Of a DNA stretch of 64,000 nucleotides, positions 36,088 through 44,826 are shown one piece after another (position 1 is the stretch's first letter; each line of letters begins with the position of its first letter). The stretch comes from Sediminibacterium sp. FEMGT703S (lineage in GTDB: Bacteria; Bacteroidota; Bacteroidia; Chitinophagales; Chitinophagaceae): NCBI GenBank assembly GCA_002786355.1, contig PGCO01000002.1:1-64000 (forward strand), given 5' to 3'. The notes beneath the pieces were generated by a model. It did no database searches, had not been told where the DNA came from, and saw nothing but the letters and a program-made list of their open reading frames with translations. Made by a program: the position numbers and the translations under genes.

Positions 36088-39000
36088 ATGAACCCCCCTA
36101 GTCTACAAAATAATACCACTCCCAATACCTTTAAAAGACAATTGAATATATTATTATTCACTGCTTTTTTACTGTTAACCACCGCTTTTTCTAGTTCAGC
36201 TCAGGTAACTGTTTTAGTATCAGCAAAAGCAACATCAAATGGAAATACCATTGTTGATTCTATCAAAACAGGGAAAAACTTTATTTACGTTATTGATTAT
36301 AGTGTTTCATCATTGGTTACCAATGCAACAGGATTGGTACTTACCGTACCCCTTCCACAGAATTTGACAGTTGCCAGTGGATCAACGAGTATTGCTTTTG
36401 ATAATTCGCAAATTAATTCAGTATCCAATGTTGGAGGAGTTGTCACTGCTACTTTCAAATCACCATTAGCAGCCGGTTCTGCGGGACAAATGCAAATATC
36501 CTTAGTTTATACAAATGGTTCAACCCCTAATGGATATACCCCTGATCTTATTGCAACGTTTACAGGAACCAATGTTAATGCCCCATCAAAAGACACCACA
36601 ACAGTTAAAGCGCTTGCTGCGAATAATATTGTACTAAATAAAGTAAGGCGAAATTTTTCTACCAACCCTACGATAAATAGTCCATTTACTTATGATTTGT
36701 CTTATACAAATTCAGGTGGAGCAGAAGGTAATTTAAACTTATACAATGCAACCATTACTGATACATTAGATGCAGGTGTGGTTTTTGTGAGCGCAACTAA
36801 TTTTGGCTCAATAACCCCAACGGTTACTTCTATAGCTGGTGGTAAAACGGTCGTAAGCTGGAATTGGGGAGCCACAGCATTTACTGGATCTGGCAGTGCA
36901 AGCATTACGGTACGCTATACTTCGCCTACTTTTAGCGTAGGATCGGTTGTAGGTAATTGTGCTTCGTTAAGAGGTCAAATACCTGTATTACCATTCATCG
37001 GTAATAGCGCTACTTTAGCTGATGCTCCTGAATTGAGAGCTTGTGCAAATAATAATACTTTAATTGCCAATACAGTAAGTATCACAAATGGTGGAAGTGG
37101 GATAGGGAGTAATATACCTGGTATGTGTCCTGGAACTGTAATGGCTGGGAGCACAGCTAATTTTACTACAAAATGGACAAATGCGGGGAATACCACATTA
37201 GATTCAGTTGTGGTAGTGACCAATATTGATCCTAATATCGATGTTACATCTGTATTTGCCAGAAGGGTAACAAATCCTATTCCTGGATCTACTTCACCAG
37301 ATTTAAAAGTTTTTCAATTTTATGAATTAAATACGGCTCCAGGAGTTTGGGTTGCAGTTGCGGGATCTCCGTTTCAAAATACTTCGATGAATAATTCCTA
37401 TCCAGTCACTTTAACACCGGGTCAATATATAACTAGGGTTAAAATAAAAGTTGAACCAGATTCTGACGAAATAGGTCCCTACTTTTCACAAGACTTAACC
37501 TATACTGGTACTATCAGGACAGCATTGCAAGGACCTAACGGAGGTGGAACCATTATTCAAGGAAGCAATAACCCTAGTACTTGCACAGTTACTACGGCTG
37601 GTACTCAAGTAAAAAACTGTTATACACTAACCGCTTCAGCCAATGGCGCTCCCATTTCAGCTAATCCAGGTTGTGGTAATACCAATATTGTTGGACCAGT
37701 TCCTGTATTTTCTAGTTTAAACAAAACAACTAAAAATGGAACTTCATTTGGCCCTACACAAGAAGTAGAATACGAGATTTCTGGTAGACAATTAGGTATT
37801 GGCATTGCAACCAATGTAACAATATCAGATACACTTGATGCCAGATTGACTTATATACCTAATTCAGCGGAATTCAAGTTAAATAGTGGTGCTTATGCCC
37901 CTATTGCACCTGCTAATGTTTCCGTTAACGGACAAACATTGGTATTTGCATTAGATCCGGTGAGTTCAGGTAGTCAGGTTTTTGTAAAATTTAGGGCTGC
38001 CATTGTAGATGGAACTTCCCCTTCAACTATTGCAAACCAAGCAATATTTGCAAGTCCAAACTCAATCATCAACGCAGGTTCTGGTAGCAGTAATCCAAAA
38101 ACCAACAGACCATCAATAACAGTAATTACAGCTGCTGCTTATACTTCAAAGCTTGGTCAAACGGGTTGTGATACATCCAAATTAGTTTATTATCCAGAAA
38201 ATGCAGAAGCAACTCCGCAGGGAAAAGTAAAGTACAGAGCCGTATTAAAAAACTCTGGTAATGTGGGCGCAAAAGATATTACCATCATCAACGTATTTCC
38301 TTTTATAGGAGATACAAGGGGTTCTGAATATTTTGCACATCTTGCTGCTCCAGTTTCCTTTAGCGACCCTTCCACAACTGTATATTATACAACTGTAAGT
38401 AATCCTTGCATGCCTGAGTTTAATCCTGATATTAATCCTGCAGGTTGTAATACACCAAGTTGGACTACGATTCCTCCTGCAGATATTACTTCAGTTAAGG
38501 CAATTAAAATGACAAGATCTGCATCCATTGCCCCATTAGACAGTTTAGTATATACCTGGCCAATGATTACACCTGTAGGTGTACCCTCCAATATTACAAT
38601 GTACAATTCCTATACTTATCAATTAAGCAGAGCAGATAATTCTGCTCAATTATTACCTGCAACACCAAATAAAGTAGGAATGATCACTAGTTGTATAAGT
38701 GCTTTGGGATCTCTTGGCAATTATGTATGGGTAGATTCAAATGCAAATGGGTTACAAGACGAATCTATTTTAGCAGGGTTAAATGGGCTAAAAATTTATC
38801 TATACAAACCTGGTCCTTCAAATATTATTGGGGGCAATGATCAGATTTTATTAGACTCAACATTAACAGCTAATGATTTTAATGGCAGACCAGGTTATTA
38901 TACTTTCACCAATTTAAATACAGGTAACTATTATGTCAAATTTCCAATTTTAGAAGATAAGGTATTCACTAAGATGAATCAAACGTCTCAAACGGATAAT

Positions 39001-41304
39001 AATTCAAATGCCACTCGTTCAAACGGATATAGCGAATTGGTTCCAATTAATGCAAATGGAACAGGATTGAATAAAGATAATCCTACGATTGATGCTGGTT
39101 ATATTGTATGTACGCTGAATGCGTCTTTTAATAAGTCAGACATTACTTGTAATGGATGGAGTGACGGTAATACTACATTAACAGTAACCGGTAATAGAGG
39201 ACCTTCGGGTTATTTATGGAATGACGGTAATACAACAAAAAATAGAACCTTTTTAACCGCAGGTACCTATTCAGTGCTAATTGAAGATTCAGTAGGATGT
39301 AAAAAAACCTTATCAAATATTGTTATTGTTAATCCTCCAACACTTGCTCCAATTGCAGGCAAAAATAGTATCTGTATTGACTCTACTGTTCAACTATCTC
39401 ATCCTACACCAGGTGGTGTATGGGGAGTAAGCAACAATGCCGTTGCTACCATCAGCAATACTGGTCTATTAACTGGAATCACTGCAGGTTCAGTAACTGT
39501 TACTTATAAGATAAATAATACTTCTTGTGGAACTGCTCTATTTTATCCTTTCGTTAGTAATTGTGGACCAAGTGGTGGAGTAGGAGGCGGTAATGATGGC
39601 GGTGTAGAAAGTAAATCATTGGGTGATGCCATCGGAAATAGAATTTTCAGTAAGTCAATCAATAGTATTGCTACTAGTTTAGATTACACAAAACTTCCAG
39701 AAATACAAATTAATTCAAGCATTCAATCTCAAAGTACGGGCACAGTAATATCATTAAATCAATTATTGCCAAAACAGTTAGCCAGCAATGCATTCAAGGC
39801 TGTTGTTACAACTCCAATGGATATTATTTCGATGACCAATGCAAAAGAAGTATTATCGATTGACTTTAGTATTGATAACAAAGCAAAAGCTGTAGCTTTT
39901 GGTACAAGAACAGAGGGACAAGTTTACGACCATACGAAAACGACATGTGATCGATTGAAGGGTGCTGAATTGATTGCCATTCAAAATGTAGTTGTAAACG
40001 GTATTAATATGATTCGTTATGACTTAAAAGGTATTGGTGGCACCATTGAATATGCTATGAGTTTTGCTGTAGGGTATAAAAATGGAAGAAATAGTTATAG
40101 CATCCAATCTAATTGGCTAAATCAAGATTATCTAAGCGATGATATCATGTACAATGTTCAACTTTGGGCACTTAATACCGGATTATTGATGGATATGGCT
40201 AGCAGTACCATTTCAAAGCTTCAAGCATCAATGCCAGTATTCTCTATCGAAAGCAAGGCTGGACTTCCTAAAACGTTTATTTCTTATGGCAAAAGAGACG
40301 GAGTGAAATTAGCTTTGAAAGTAGCTAATCATCAAAATGCGGGAAATGGATATTTTATAATCACAGAAAAATCAAATGAAAATTCGACAACAACAAATAA
40401 AAAAACAATTCCATTTTCAGTAGTTGCCAATGGCACTTCAACTATACAATTACCTGTTGGAGACAATTATGAAGCTGCCATCGATTTATATTTCAATGGA
40501 AAATTAGAAGATCAGGTATTTATGACTGATGGAAGTTGGGGCTATGATTACAATACGGCAACTTCATCTGTCAAAAATTTTGTTATCAGTAATGATCTTA
40601 AAATAGCTAATTCAACAACGGATGATTATCTATTATTCAGAAACATGAAAATTGATGCAAGCAGTCCCGACTATATCTCCGTTTATAAAGTATTGAGAGG
40701 TGGTGGTGTTCCTCAAGATTTGAGTGAATTTAAAGCTTTCAAGTTCAATGCAAGTGGTGCAGGAACAAATCTTCGTATAACCTTAGTTAAAAGCTCTATT
40801 ACAAACTGGTCAGATCAATACAGTTATATAGTACCATTGAGTGGCGAAAACAAATCATTCAATATTAGTTTAAAGGATTTTAAATCTAAAACATTCAATA
40901 CCCCATTAAACCCTATCGATTTAAGTACTGCTGTATTCAGTTTCGAAGTAGCGAATTCAAGAAGCACTAGTTTTACTGGTACAATTACGGGAGTGTCCTT
41001 CACTAAGGAAGACCTTGCTTATGCCAATAGCTTATTGTCAAAAGAAGTAAACGTTTATCCTAATCCAGCTACAAGAAAATTCAATGTGAGCTTTAAATCT
41101 GATATAGCTACTGATCTAGTATTGAAATTGACTCATTCTACAACTGGGAAAGTTATATTGGTCAAAAACATAACAGCTGTAAAAGGTGAAAATATCATTC
41201 CGATAGAGCTGTATGATCTGAAAGGGACTTCTATCTATGTTCTTTCGTTAGAAGGTTCTAAAGAAAAGTACAATTCAAAAAAAGTAATCATTTCGGAAAA
41301 ATAA
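36088..41304 (+). CDS. Giant T9SS-secreted surface protein
   Basis: A 1738-residue secreted protein, probably surface-attached. A signal peptide (ILLFTAFLLLTTAFSSSAQ, residues about 21-39) leads to several DUF11-like Ig repeats (for example about 170-290, 545-670 and 700-760). An SdrD B-like domain (about 872-1000) starts LGNYVWVDSNANGLQDE. A SprB-like repeat follows at 1005-1085 (SFNKSDITCNGWSDGNTTL). A bacterial Ig-like (Big_2-like) unit lies at 1086-1155 (VWGVSNNAVATISNTGLLTG). A Gly-rich linker (GGVGGGNDGG, near 1160) precedes about 330 residues I cannot assign. Residues about 1500-1650 look like a carbohydrate-binding, galactose-binding-like module. The last 85 residues are a type A T9SS sorting domain (VNVYPNPATRKF, ending KKVIISEK). 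It suggests adhesion or polysaccharide contact. Confidence 0.85.
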   Translation: MNPPSLQNNTTPNTFKRQLNILLFTAFLLLTTAFSSSAQVTVLVSAKATSNGNTIVDSIKTGKNFIYVIDYSVSSLVTNATGLVLTVPLPQNLTVASGSTSIAFDNSQINSVSNVGGVVTATFKSPLAAGSAGQMQISLVYTNGSTPNGYTPDLIATFTGTNVNAPSKDTTTVKALAANNIVLNKVRRNFSTNPTINSPFTYDLSYTNSGGAEGNLNLYNATITDTLDAGVVFVSATNFGSITPTVTSIAGGKTVVSWNWGATAFTGSGSASITVRYTSPTFSVGSVVGNCASLRGQIPVLPFIGNSATLADAPELRACANNNTLIANTVSITNGGSGIGSNIPGMCPGTVMAGSTANFTTKWTNAGNTTLDSVVVVTNIDPNIDVTSVFARRVTNPIPGSTSPDLKVFQFYELNTAPGVWVAVAGSPFQNTSMNNSYPVTLTPGQYITRVKIKVEPDSDEIGPYFSQDLTYTGTIRTALQGPNGGGTIIQGSNNPSTCTVTTAGTQVKNCYTLTASANGAPISANPGCGNTNIVGPVPVFSSLNKTTKNGTSFGPTQEVEYEISGRQLGIGIATNVTISDTLDARLTYIPNSAEFKLNSGAYAPIAPANVSVNGQTLVFALDPVSSGSQVFVKFRAAIVDGTSPSTIANQAIFASPNSIINAGSGSSNPKTNRPSITVITAAAYTSKLGQTGCDTSKLVYYPENAEATPQGKVKYRAVLKNSGNVGAKDITIINVFPFIGDTRGSEYFAHLAAPVSFSDPSTTVYYTTVSNPCMPEFNPDINPAGCNTPSWTTIPPADITSVKAIKMTRSASIAPLDSLVYTWPMITPVGVPSNITMYNSYTYQLSRADNSAQLLPATPNKVGMITSCISALGSLGNYVWVDSNANGLQDESILAGLNGLKIYLYKPGPSNIIGGNDQILLDSTLTANDFNGRPGYYTFTNLNTGNYYVKFPILEDKVFTKMNQTSQTDNNSNATRSNGYSELVPINANGTGLNKDNPTIDAGYIVCTLNASFNKSDITCNGWSDGNTTLTVTGNRGPSGYLWNDGNTTKNRTFLTAGTYSVLIEDSVGCKKTLSNIVIVNPPTLAPIAGKNSICIDSTVQLSHPTPGGVWGVSNNAVATISNTGLLTGITAGSVTVTYKINNTSCGTALFYPFVSNCGPSGGVGGGNDGGVESKSLGDAIGNRIFSKSINSIATSLDYTKLPEIQINSSIQSQSTGTVISLNQLLPKQLASNAFKAVVTTPMDIISMTNAKEVLSIDFSIDNKAKAVAFGTRTEGQVYDHTKTTCDRLKGAELIAIQNVVVNGINMIRYDLKGIGGTIEYAMSFAVGYKNGRNSYSIQSNWLNQDYLSDDIMYNVQLWALNTGLLMDMASSTISKLQASMPVFSIESKAGLPKTFISYGKRDGVKLALKVANHQNAGNGYFIITEKSNENSTTTNKKTIPFSVVANGTSTIQLPVGDNYEAAIDLYFNGKLEDQVFMTDGSWGYDYNTATSSVKNFVISNDLKIANSTTDDYLLFRNMKIDASSPDYISVYKVLRGGGVPQDLSEFKAFKFNASGAGTNLRITLVKSSITNWSDQYSYIVPLSGENKSFNISLKDFKSKTFNTPLNPIDLSTAVFSFEVANSRSTSFTGTITGVSFTKEDLAYANSLLSKEVNVYPNPATRKFNVSFKSDIATDLVLKLTHSTTGKVILVKNITAVKGENIIPIELYDLKGTSIYVLSLEGSKEKYNSKKVIISEK

Positions 41305-41380
41305 TCATAGTATGATACTTAGGCTGCTAATATACATATACGGAGTAACGAAAAAAATAAAAACGGTCCATTTATGAAGC

Positions 41381-42121
41381 CTAAGATTGGGTATGCTTTA
41401 AATAATGATCAGCCATTTTGTTATAAACAATTTCCTTTAATACAGCTGCCGATTGTCCATTTACTTGTATAGGTTCTAAAAAATGAATAGATAAAGCATG
41501 AGGAACTAAATAAAAAAATCGGTTTGCAGGCAATGCTTTTTTTGTGTTTAAAATAACAGCGGGTATTATTGCATAACCTGAATCTGCTGCTAATTTAAAT
41601 GCCCCATCATAGAATTGTTTTAATGGAGCAGTTGTTCTATTTCTAGTACCTTCTGGATAAATACACATGTGAAAACCTTTTGCCAAAGCAGCTTTCATCA
41701 GTTCATAACTTTTTCTTCTACTTGCATCACTTTTACGATCTACAATCACTGAACCTCTTTCGTAATACCAACCAAACAAGGGTATTTTTGTAAATTCTTT
41801 TTTGGCTATTGTTTGATTTGCACTAGGTATAAAAGGGGAGGAAAGTGGTATATCTAACAATGAATTATGGTTACAAGTAACTATATAGGTTTGTCCTTTT
41901 TTAAAATGGTATTTGCCTCTAACTGTTACCGGGCATCCAATCATAAATAACCAGGTGGTCATCCAAATTCGGGCTAGTTTGATAAAATAATCCATCCCCT
42001 TGGGGTCGGGTATTAATGCTGTTAATAAGGATGGAATGAGAATAATCAAAAAAGTACCGACGAAACTAATTAACCCCCAAAAGGCCCAAATTCTGGCTAA
42101 TATATCTTTTAAAAATTTCAT
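41381..42121 (-). CDS. plsC: 1-acyl-sn-glycerol-3-phosphate acyltransferase
   Basis: A 246-residue membrane enzyme that adds the second acyl chain to make phosphatidic acid. An N-terminal hydrophobic helix (LISFVGTFLIILIPSLLTAL) anchors it. The catalytic H-x4-D motif reads NHNSLLD, in a segment YIVTCNHNSLLDIPL. The glycerol-phosphate binding motif appears as IYPEGTRNRT, and ERGSVIVDR matches the second conserved block. Length is normal. It lies 35 bases downstream of ung on the same strand, so the two may be cotranscribed. The gap to the giant gene has only a loose 8-base inverted repeat. Confidence 0.92.
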   Translation of the reverse strand: MKFLKDILARIWAFWGLISFVGTFLIILIPSLLTALIPDPKGMDYFIKLARIWMTTWLFMIGCPVTVRGKYHFKKGQTYIVTCNHNSLLDIPLSSPFIPSANQTIAKKEFTKIPLFGWYYERGSVIVDRKSDASRRKSYELMKAALAKGFHMCIYPEGTRNRTTAPLKQFYDGAFKLAADSGYAIIPAVILNTKKALPANRFFYLVPHALSIHFLEPIQVNGQSAAVLKEIVYNKMADHYLKHTQS

Positions 42122-42156
42122 TCTATTTATTTATAACTAATAATACGATCTACCGT

Positions 42157-42828
42157 CTATAAAAGCCAATCGATAGGATCTAATCCCTGCTGGGTAAGTA
42201 GTTCATTGGTTTTACTAAAATGTTTACAACCAAAAAAACCTTTATCTGCACTAAATGGTGAAGGATGTGCCGCCTTCAGTACATAATGCTTTGTTTCATC
42301 TATCAGGGCTTGCTTTTCGTGTGCAAACTTACCCCATAACAAAAAAATAATACCTGTTTTTTCTTGTGAAATTTTTCTGATTACTGAATCTGTAAACTCC
42401 ATCCATCCAATTTTTGCATGACTTGCTGGTTCATTCGCTCTCACTGTTAAAACTGCATTCAGCAGTAATACACCTTGTTGAGCCCAAGGTAATAAGTTGC
42501 CAGTACTAGGGATTGGCATTCCAATATCTTTATGTAATTCCTTAAAAATATTAACCAAAGAGGGGGGCGGCTTTACCAAATCAGGAACAGAAAAACTTAA
42601 ACCATGTGCCTGTCCTGGTCCATGATAGGGATCCTGACCAAGTATCACCACTTTTAATCGATTGAGTGGGGTAGTATTAAATGCATTAAAAATAAGCGGG
42701 CCTGGAGGATAAATGATTGCCTTAGTAGCTTTCTCCGTTCTTAAGTGTGCAACAACTTGTAGGAAAAAAGGCTTCTCGAATTCCTTTGCCAACAATTGTT
42801 TCCAGCCTTCTTCCATTTGAACGTTCAT
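42157..42828 (-). CDS. ung: Uracil-DNA glycosylase (family 1)
   Basis: A 223-residue DNA repair enzyme that removes uracil from DNA, starting base-excision repair. The water-activating motif is VVILGQDPYHGPGQAHGLSF, with the catalytic Asp in GQDPYH. The uracil-contacting and minor-groove loop residues are in LLNAVLTVRANEPASH and AAHPSPFSADKGFFGCKHF (HPSP). The length fits the family. The start at 42828 (MNVQMEEGW) has an internal Met 12 bases later as an alternative. It is divergent from the GH130-receiver gene, with 96 bases between them. Confidence 0.97.
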   Translation of the reverse strand: MNVQMEEGWKQLLAKEFEKPFFLQVVAHLRTEKATKAIIYPPGPLIFNAFNTTPLNRLKVVILGQDPYHGPGQAHGLSFSVPDLVKPPPSLVNIFKELHKDIGMPIPSTGNLLPWAQQGVLLLNAVLTVRANEPASHAKIGWMEFTDSVIRKISQEKTGIIFLLWGKFAHEKQALIDETKHYVLKAAHPSPFSADKGFFGCKHFSKTNELLTQQGLDPIDWLL

Positions 42829-42924
42829 GCTGCAAATTACAATAATTAATGCTTTAGAATTGGATAAACAAATATCTTAATAATCAATAACAATTTCATT
42901 ATCTTCAGAATACAAATTTGTTCA

Positions 42925-44781
42925 ATGAGTACCACCATAAACAGAAAACCAATCCACTTTAAAAGTGATTCCAAAAGAGTTATTGCTCGTTTTTTTTATC
43001 CAGGCCCTGAAACACGTGTTTTGTCAATCATTCAGAAAGTGAAAGATATGCCTGATGAAGCGGCTAAATTGACATTGAATCAATCCTTAAGAGATTTTTC
43101 CGCTCGGCACAGAAATATTTCTCGTATTTTTCAAAAACACTTTAATCGAGCAAATGATATTTTATCTGGAAGAGCAGGAGATCTTCATAGTTTTCCGGAA
43201 TTTAAAAAATTATTAATTGGTGCCTATTTCACATCCGAATACAGCATAGAATCAGCTGCATTTTTTAATCCATCCATGGTTGAAGATCCTGATCAAAGTG
43301 GTTTACAAGCCGGACAAAAAAGAGTAATAATTAGTTTTAGAGCAACAGGAGAAGGTCATATATCTTCAGTTGTATTTAGAGGTGGTATTTTAGATGCAGA
43401 TAATAATTTAGAAATAAAACCAACGGGTAGATTAATTGATGAAGCAGATGTAATTAAAAACAATATTTATTCGAAGGCTGAGTTTCAACAGAAGCTTGCT
43501 GAAATGAATACAGAACAATCCATTATTGATCTAGTATTAAATAAATTAAGGGATGAATTTGATTATAATGAGTTGTATCATGCGTTAGATCAAGCCAAAC
43601 GAGAATTAAATCCAAATGATTTTCAGAAAAAAGTACTTCAAACCATCAGCTGGCTAGGGGCTTCACACTATGAAATCACATTTTCATTAGATACAGGAAT
43701 TTCTGATCGAGTAATTTTCCCCATTGCGGCTGCAGAAAGCAATGGTATTGAAGATGCTCGATTTGTTAAATTTACCGACGACGACGGCAGGGAACGTTAT
43801 TATGCAACATACACTGCATATAATGGACATACTATAATGCCCAAATTAATTGAAACAAAGGACTTTCTTCAATTTACCATAATGCCTATATTAGGGGAGA
43901 ATGCGCAAAATAAAGGCATGGCTTTATTCCCAAGAAAAATCAATGGGAAATATACTATGTTAGGACGTATTGATGGTGTCAATAATTATATCATGTTCTC
44001 TGATGATATAAATTTATGGGGTGATGCGATAAGAATTCAAGAACCTAAATTTCCTTGGGAATTTATACAAGTGGGTAATTGTGGATCACCCATTGAAACA
44101 AAATATGGTTGGCTTGTAATCACACATGGTGTGGGAACCATGCGTAAATACTGTATTGGAGCTATGTTATTAGATTTAGAAGATCCAAGTAAAGTAATAG
44201 GTGAATTATTTGAACCGCTTATTATGCCAAATGATGAAGAAAGGGAAGGATATGTACCAAATGTGGTTTATTCCTGTGGTTCTATTGTTAACAATAATGA
44301 GTTAGTGATACCGTATGCAATGTCTGATACCTCATCTACTTATGCTACGGTAAAAATGGATGAATTATTAGAACAATTAATTCCGTCAGACTATCATCAA
44401 AAAAATAAAGGAGTAAAAGCAAAAGCAGAAATTTTAGTAGTAGAAGATGAAATAATGAATCAAACCGTTATTTCCCATATTTTAAAATCTGACAACTTTG
44501 ATGTTCAAGTGGCTTCTGATGGTGTAATTGCTTTAATGGAAATTGGAAGGAAGAAATTTGACCTTATTGTTTCTGATATATCAATGCCCAATTTAGATGG
44601 ATATCAATTATTAGAATTTCTAAAAAAACACCAAATCAATATTCCTGTTGTTTTCCTATCTAGTTTTACTAGTGAAGCCGAAAAAGATAAGGGACTTAAA
44701 TTAGGCGCAGTTGACTATATCAGTAAACCAATTGAGCCAGCACAGTTACTAGATTCAGTAAGAGTTGCACTCAAATTATAA
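42925..44781 (+). CDS. GH130-like glycoside phosphorylase/hydrolase fused to a response-regulator receiver
   Basis: A 618-residue protein with two units. Residues about 1-490 match the GH130 family (mannoside phosphorylase or hydrolase, five-bladed propeller), in the longer 'glycosidase' subgroup of Bacteroidota. Recognisable segments are NGIEDARFVKF, in which E276, D277 and R279 correspond to the family's E-D-x-R active-site motif; NKGMALFPRKINGKY; VGNCGSPIETKYGWLVITHG; and EGYVPNVVYSCG. Residues about 500-617 are a complete receiver domain: ILVVEDEIMN gives the acidic pair, D551 is in IVSDISMPNLDG, SSFTSE gives the conserved Ser/Thr, and ISKPIEP gives the Lys. No DNA-binding part follows. 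There is no signal peptide, so it should be cytoplasmic. A glycosyltransferase gene faces it 16 bases away. The receiver may switch the enzyme's activity (inference). Confidence 0.88.
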   Translation: MSTTINRKPIHFKSDSKRVIARFFYPGPETRVLSIIQKVKDMPDEAAKLTLNQSLRDFSARHRNISRIFQKHFNRANDILSGRAGDLHSFPEFKKLLIGAYFTSEYSIESAAFFNPSMVEDPDQSGLQAGQKRVIISFRATGEGHISSVVFRGGILDADNNLEIKPTGRLIDEADVIKNNIYSKAEFQQKLAEMNTEQSIIDLVLNKLRDEFDYNELYHALDQAKRELNPNDFQKKVLQTISWLGASHYEITFSLDTGISDRVIFPIAAAESNGIEDARFVKFTDDDGRERYYATYTAYNGHTIMPKLIETKDFLQFTIMPILGENAQNKGMALFPRKINGKYTMLGRIDGVNNYIMFSDDINLWGDAIRIQEPKFPWEFIQVGNCGSPIETKYGWLVITHGVGTMRKYCIGAMLLDLEDPSKVIGELFEPLIMPNDEEREGYVPNVVYSCGSIVNNNELVIPYAMSDTSSTYATVKMDELLEQLIPSDYHQKNKGVKAKAEILVVEDEIMNQTVISHILKSDNFDVQVASDGVIALMEIGRKKFDLIVSDISMPNLDGYQLLEFLKKHQINIPVVFLSSFTSEAEKDKGLKLGAVDYISKPIEPAQLLDSVRVALKL

Positions 44782-44787
44782 AACAGT

Positions 44788-44826
44788 TTGCATCAACTTA
44801 TTTATTGTCAAAATAAGTTGATGCAA
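44788..44826. terminator. Perfect 16-base hairpin between two convergent genes
   Basis: TTGCATCAACTTATTT at 44788-44803 pairs perfectly with its complement at 44811-44826 around loop ATTGTCA. It starts 6 bases after the GH130-receiver stop and contains the stop codon (44798-44800) and last codons of the glycosyltransferase. A short T run follows only on the minus strand. It probably ends both transcripts. Confidence 0.65.

Noticed and set aside
36088..41304. Suspected recent tandem duplication in the giant surface-protein gene
   Set aside because: The repeats are similar in pattern (DUF11-like) but diverged in sequence, with no long identical DNA blocks visible.
41317..41385. Inverted repeat CTTAGGCT/AGCCTAAG between the giant gene and plsC
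   Set aside because: Only 8 bases with more than 50 bases between arms, no T run, and one arm overlaps the plsC stop codon, so it is weak as a terminator.
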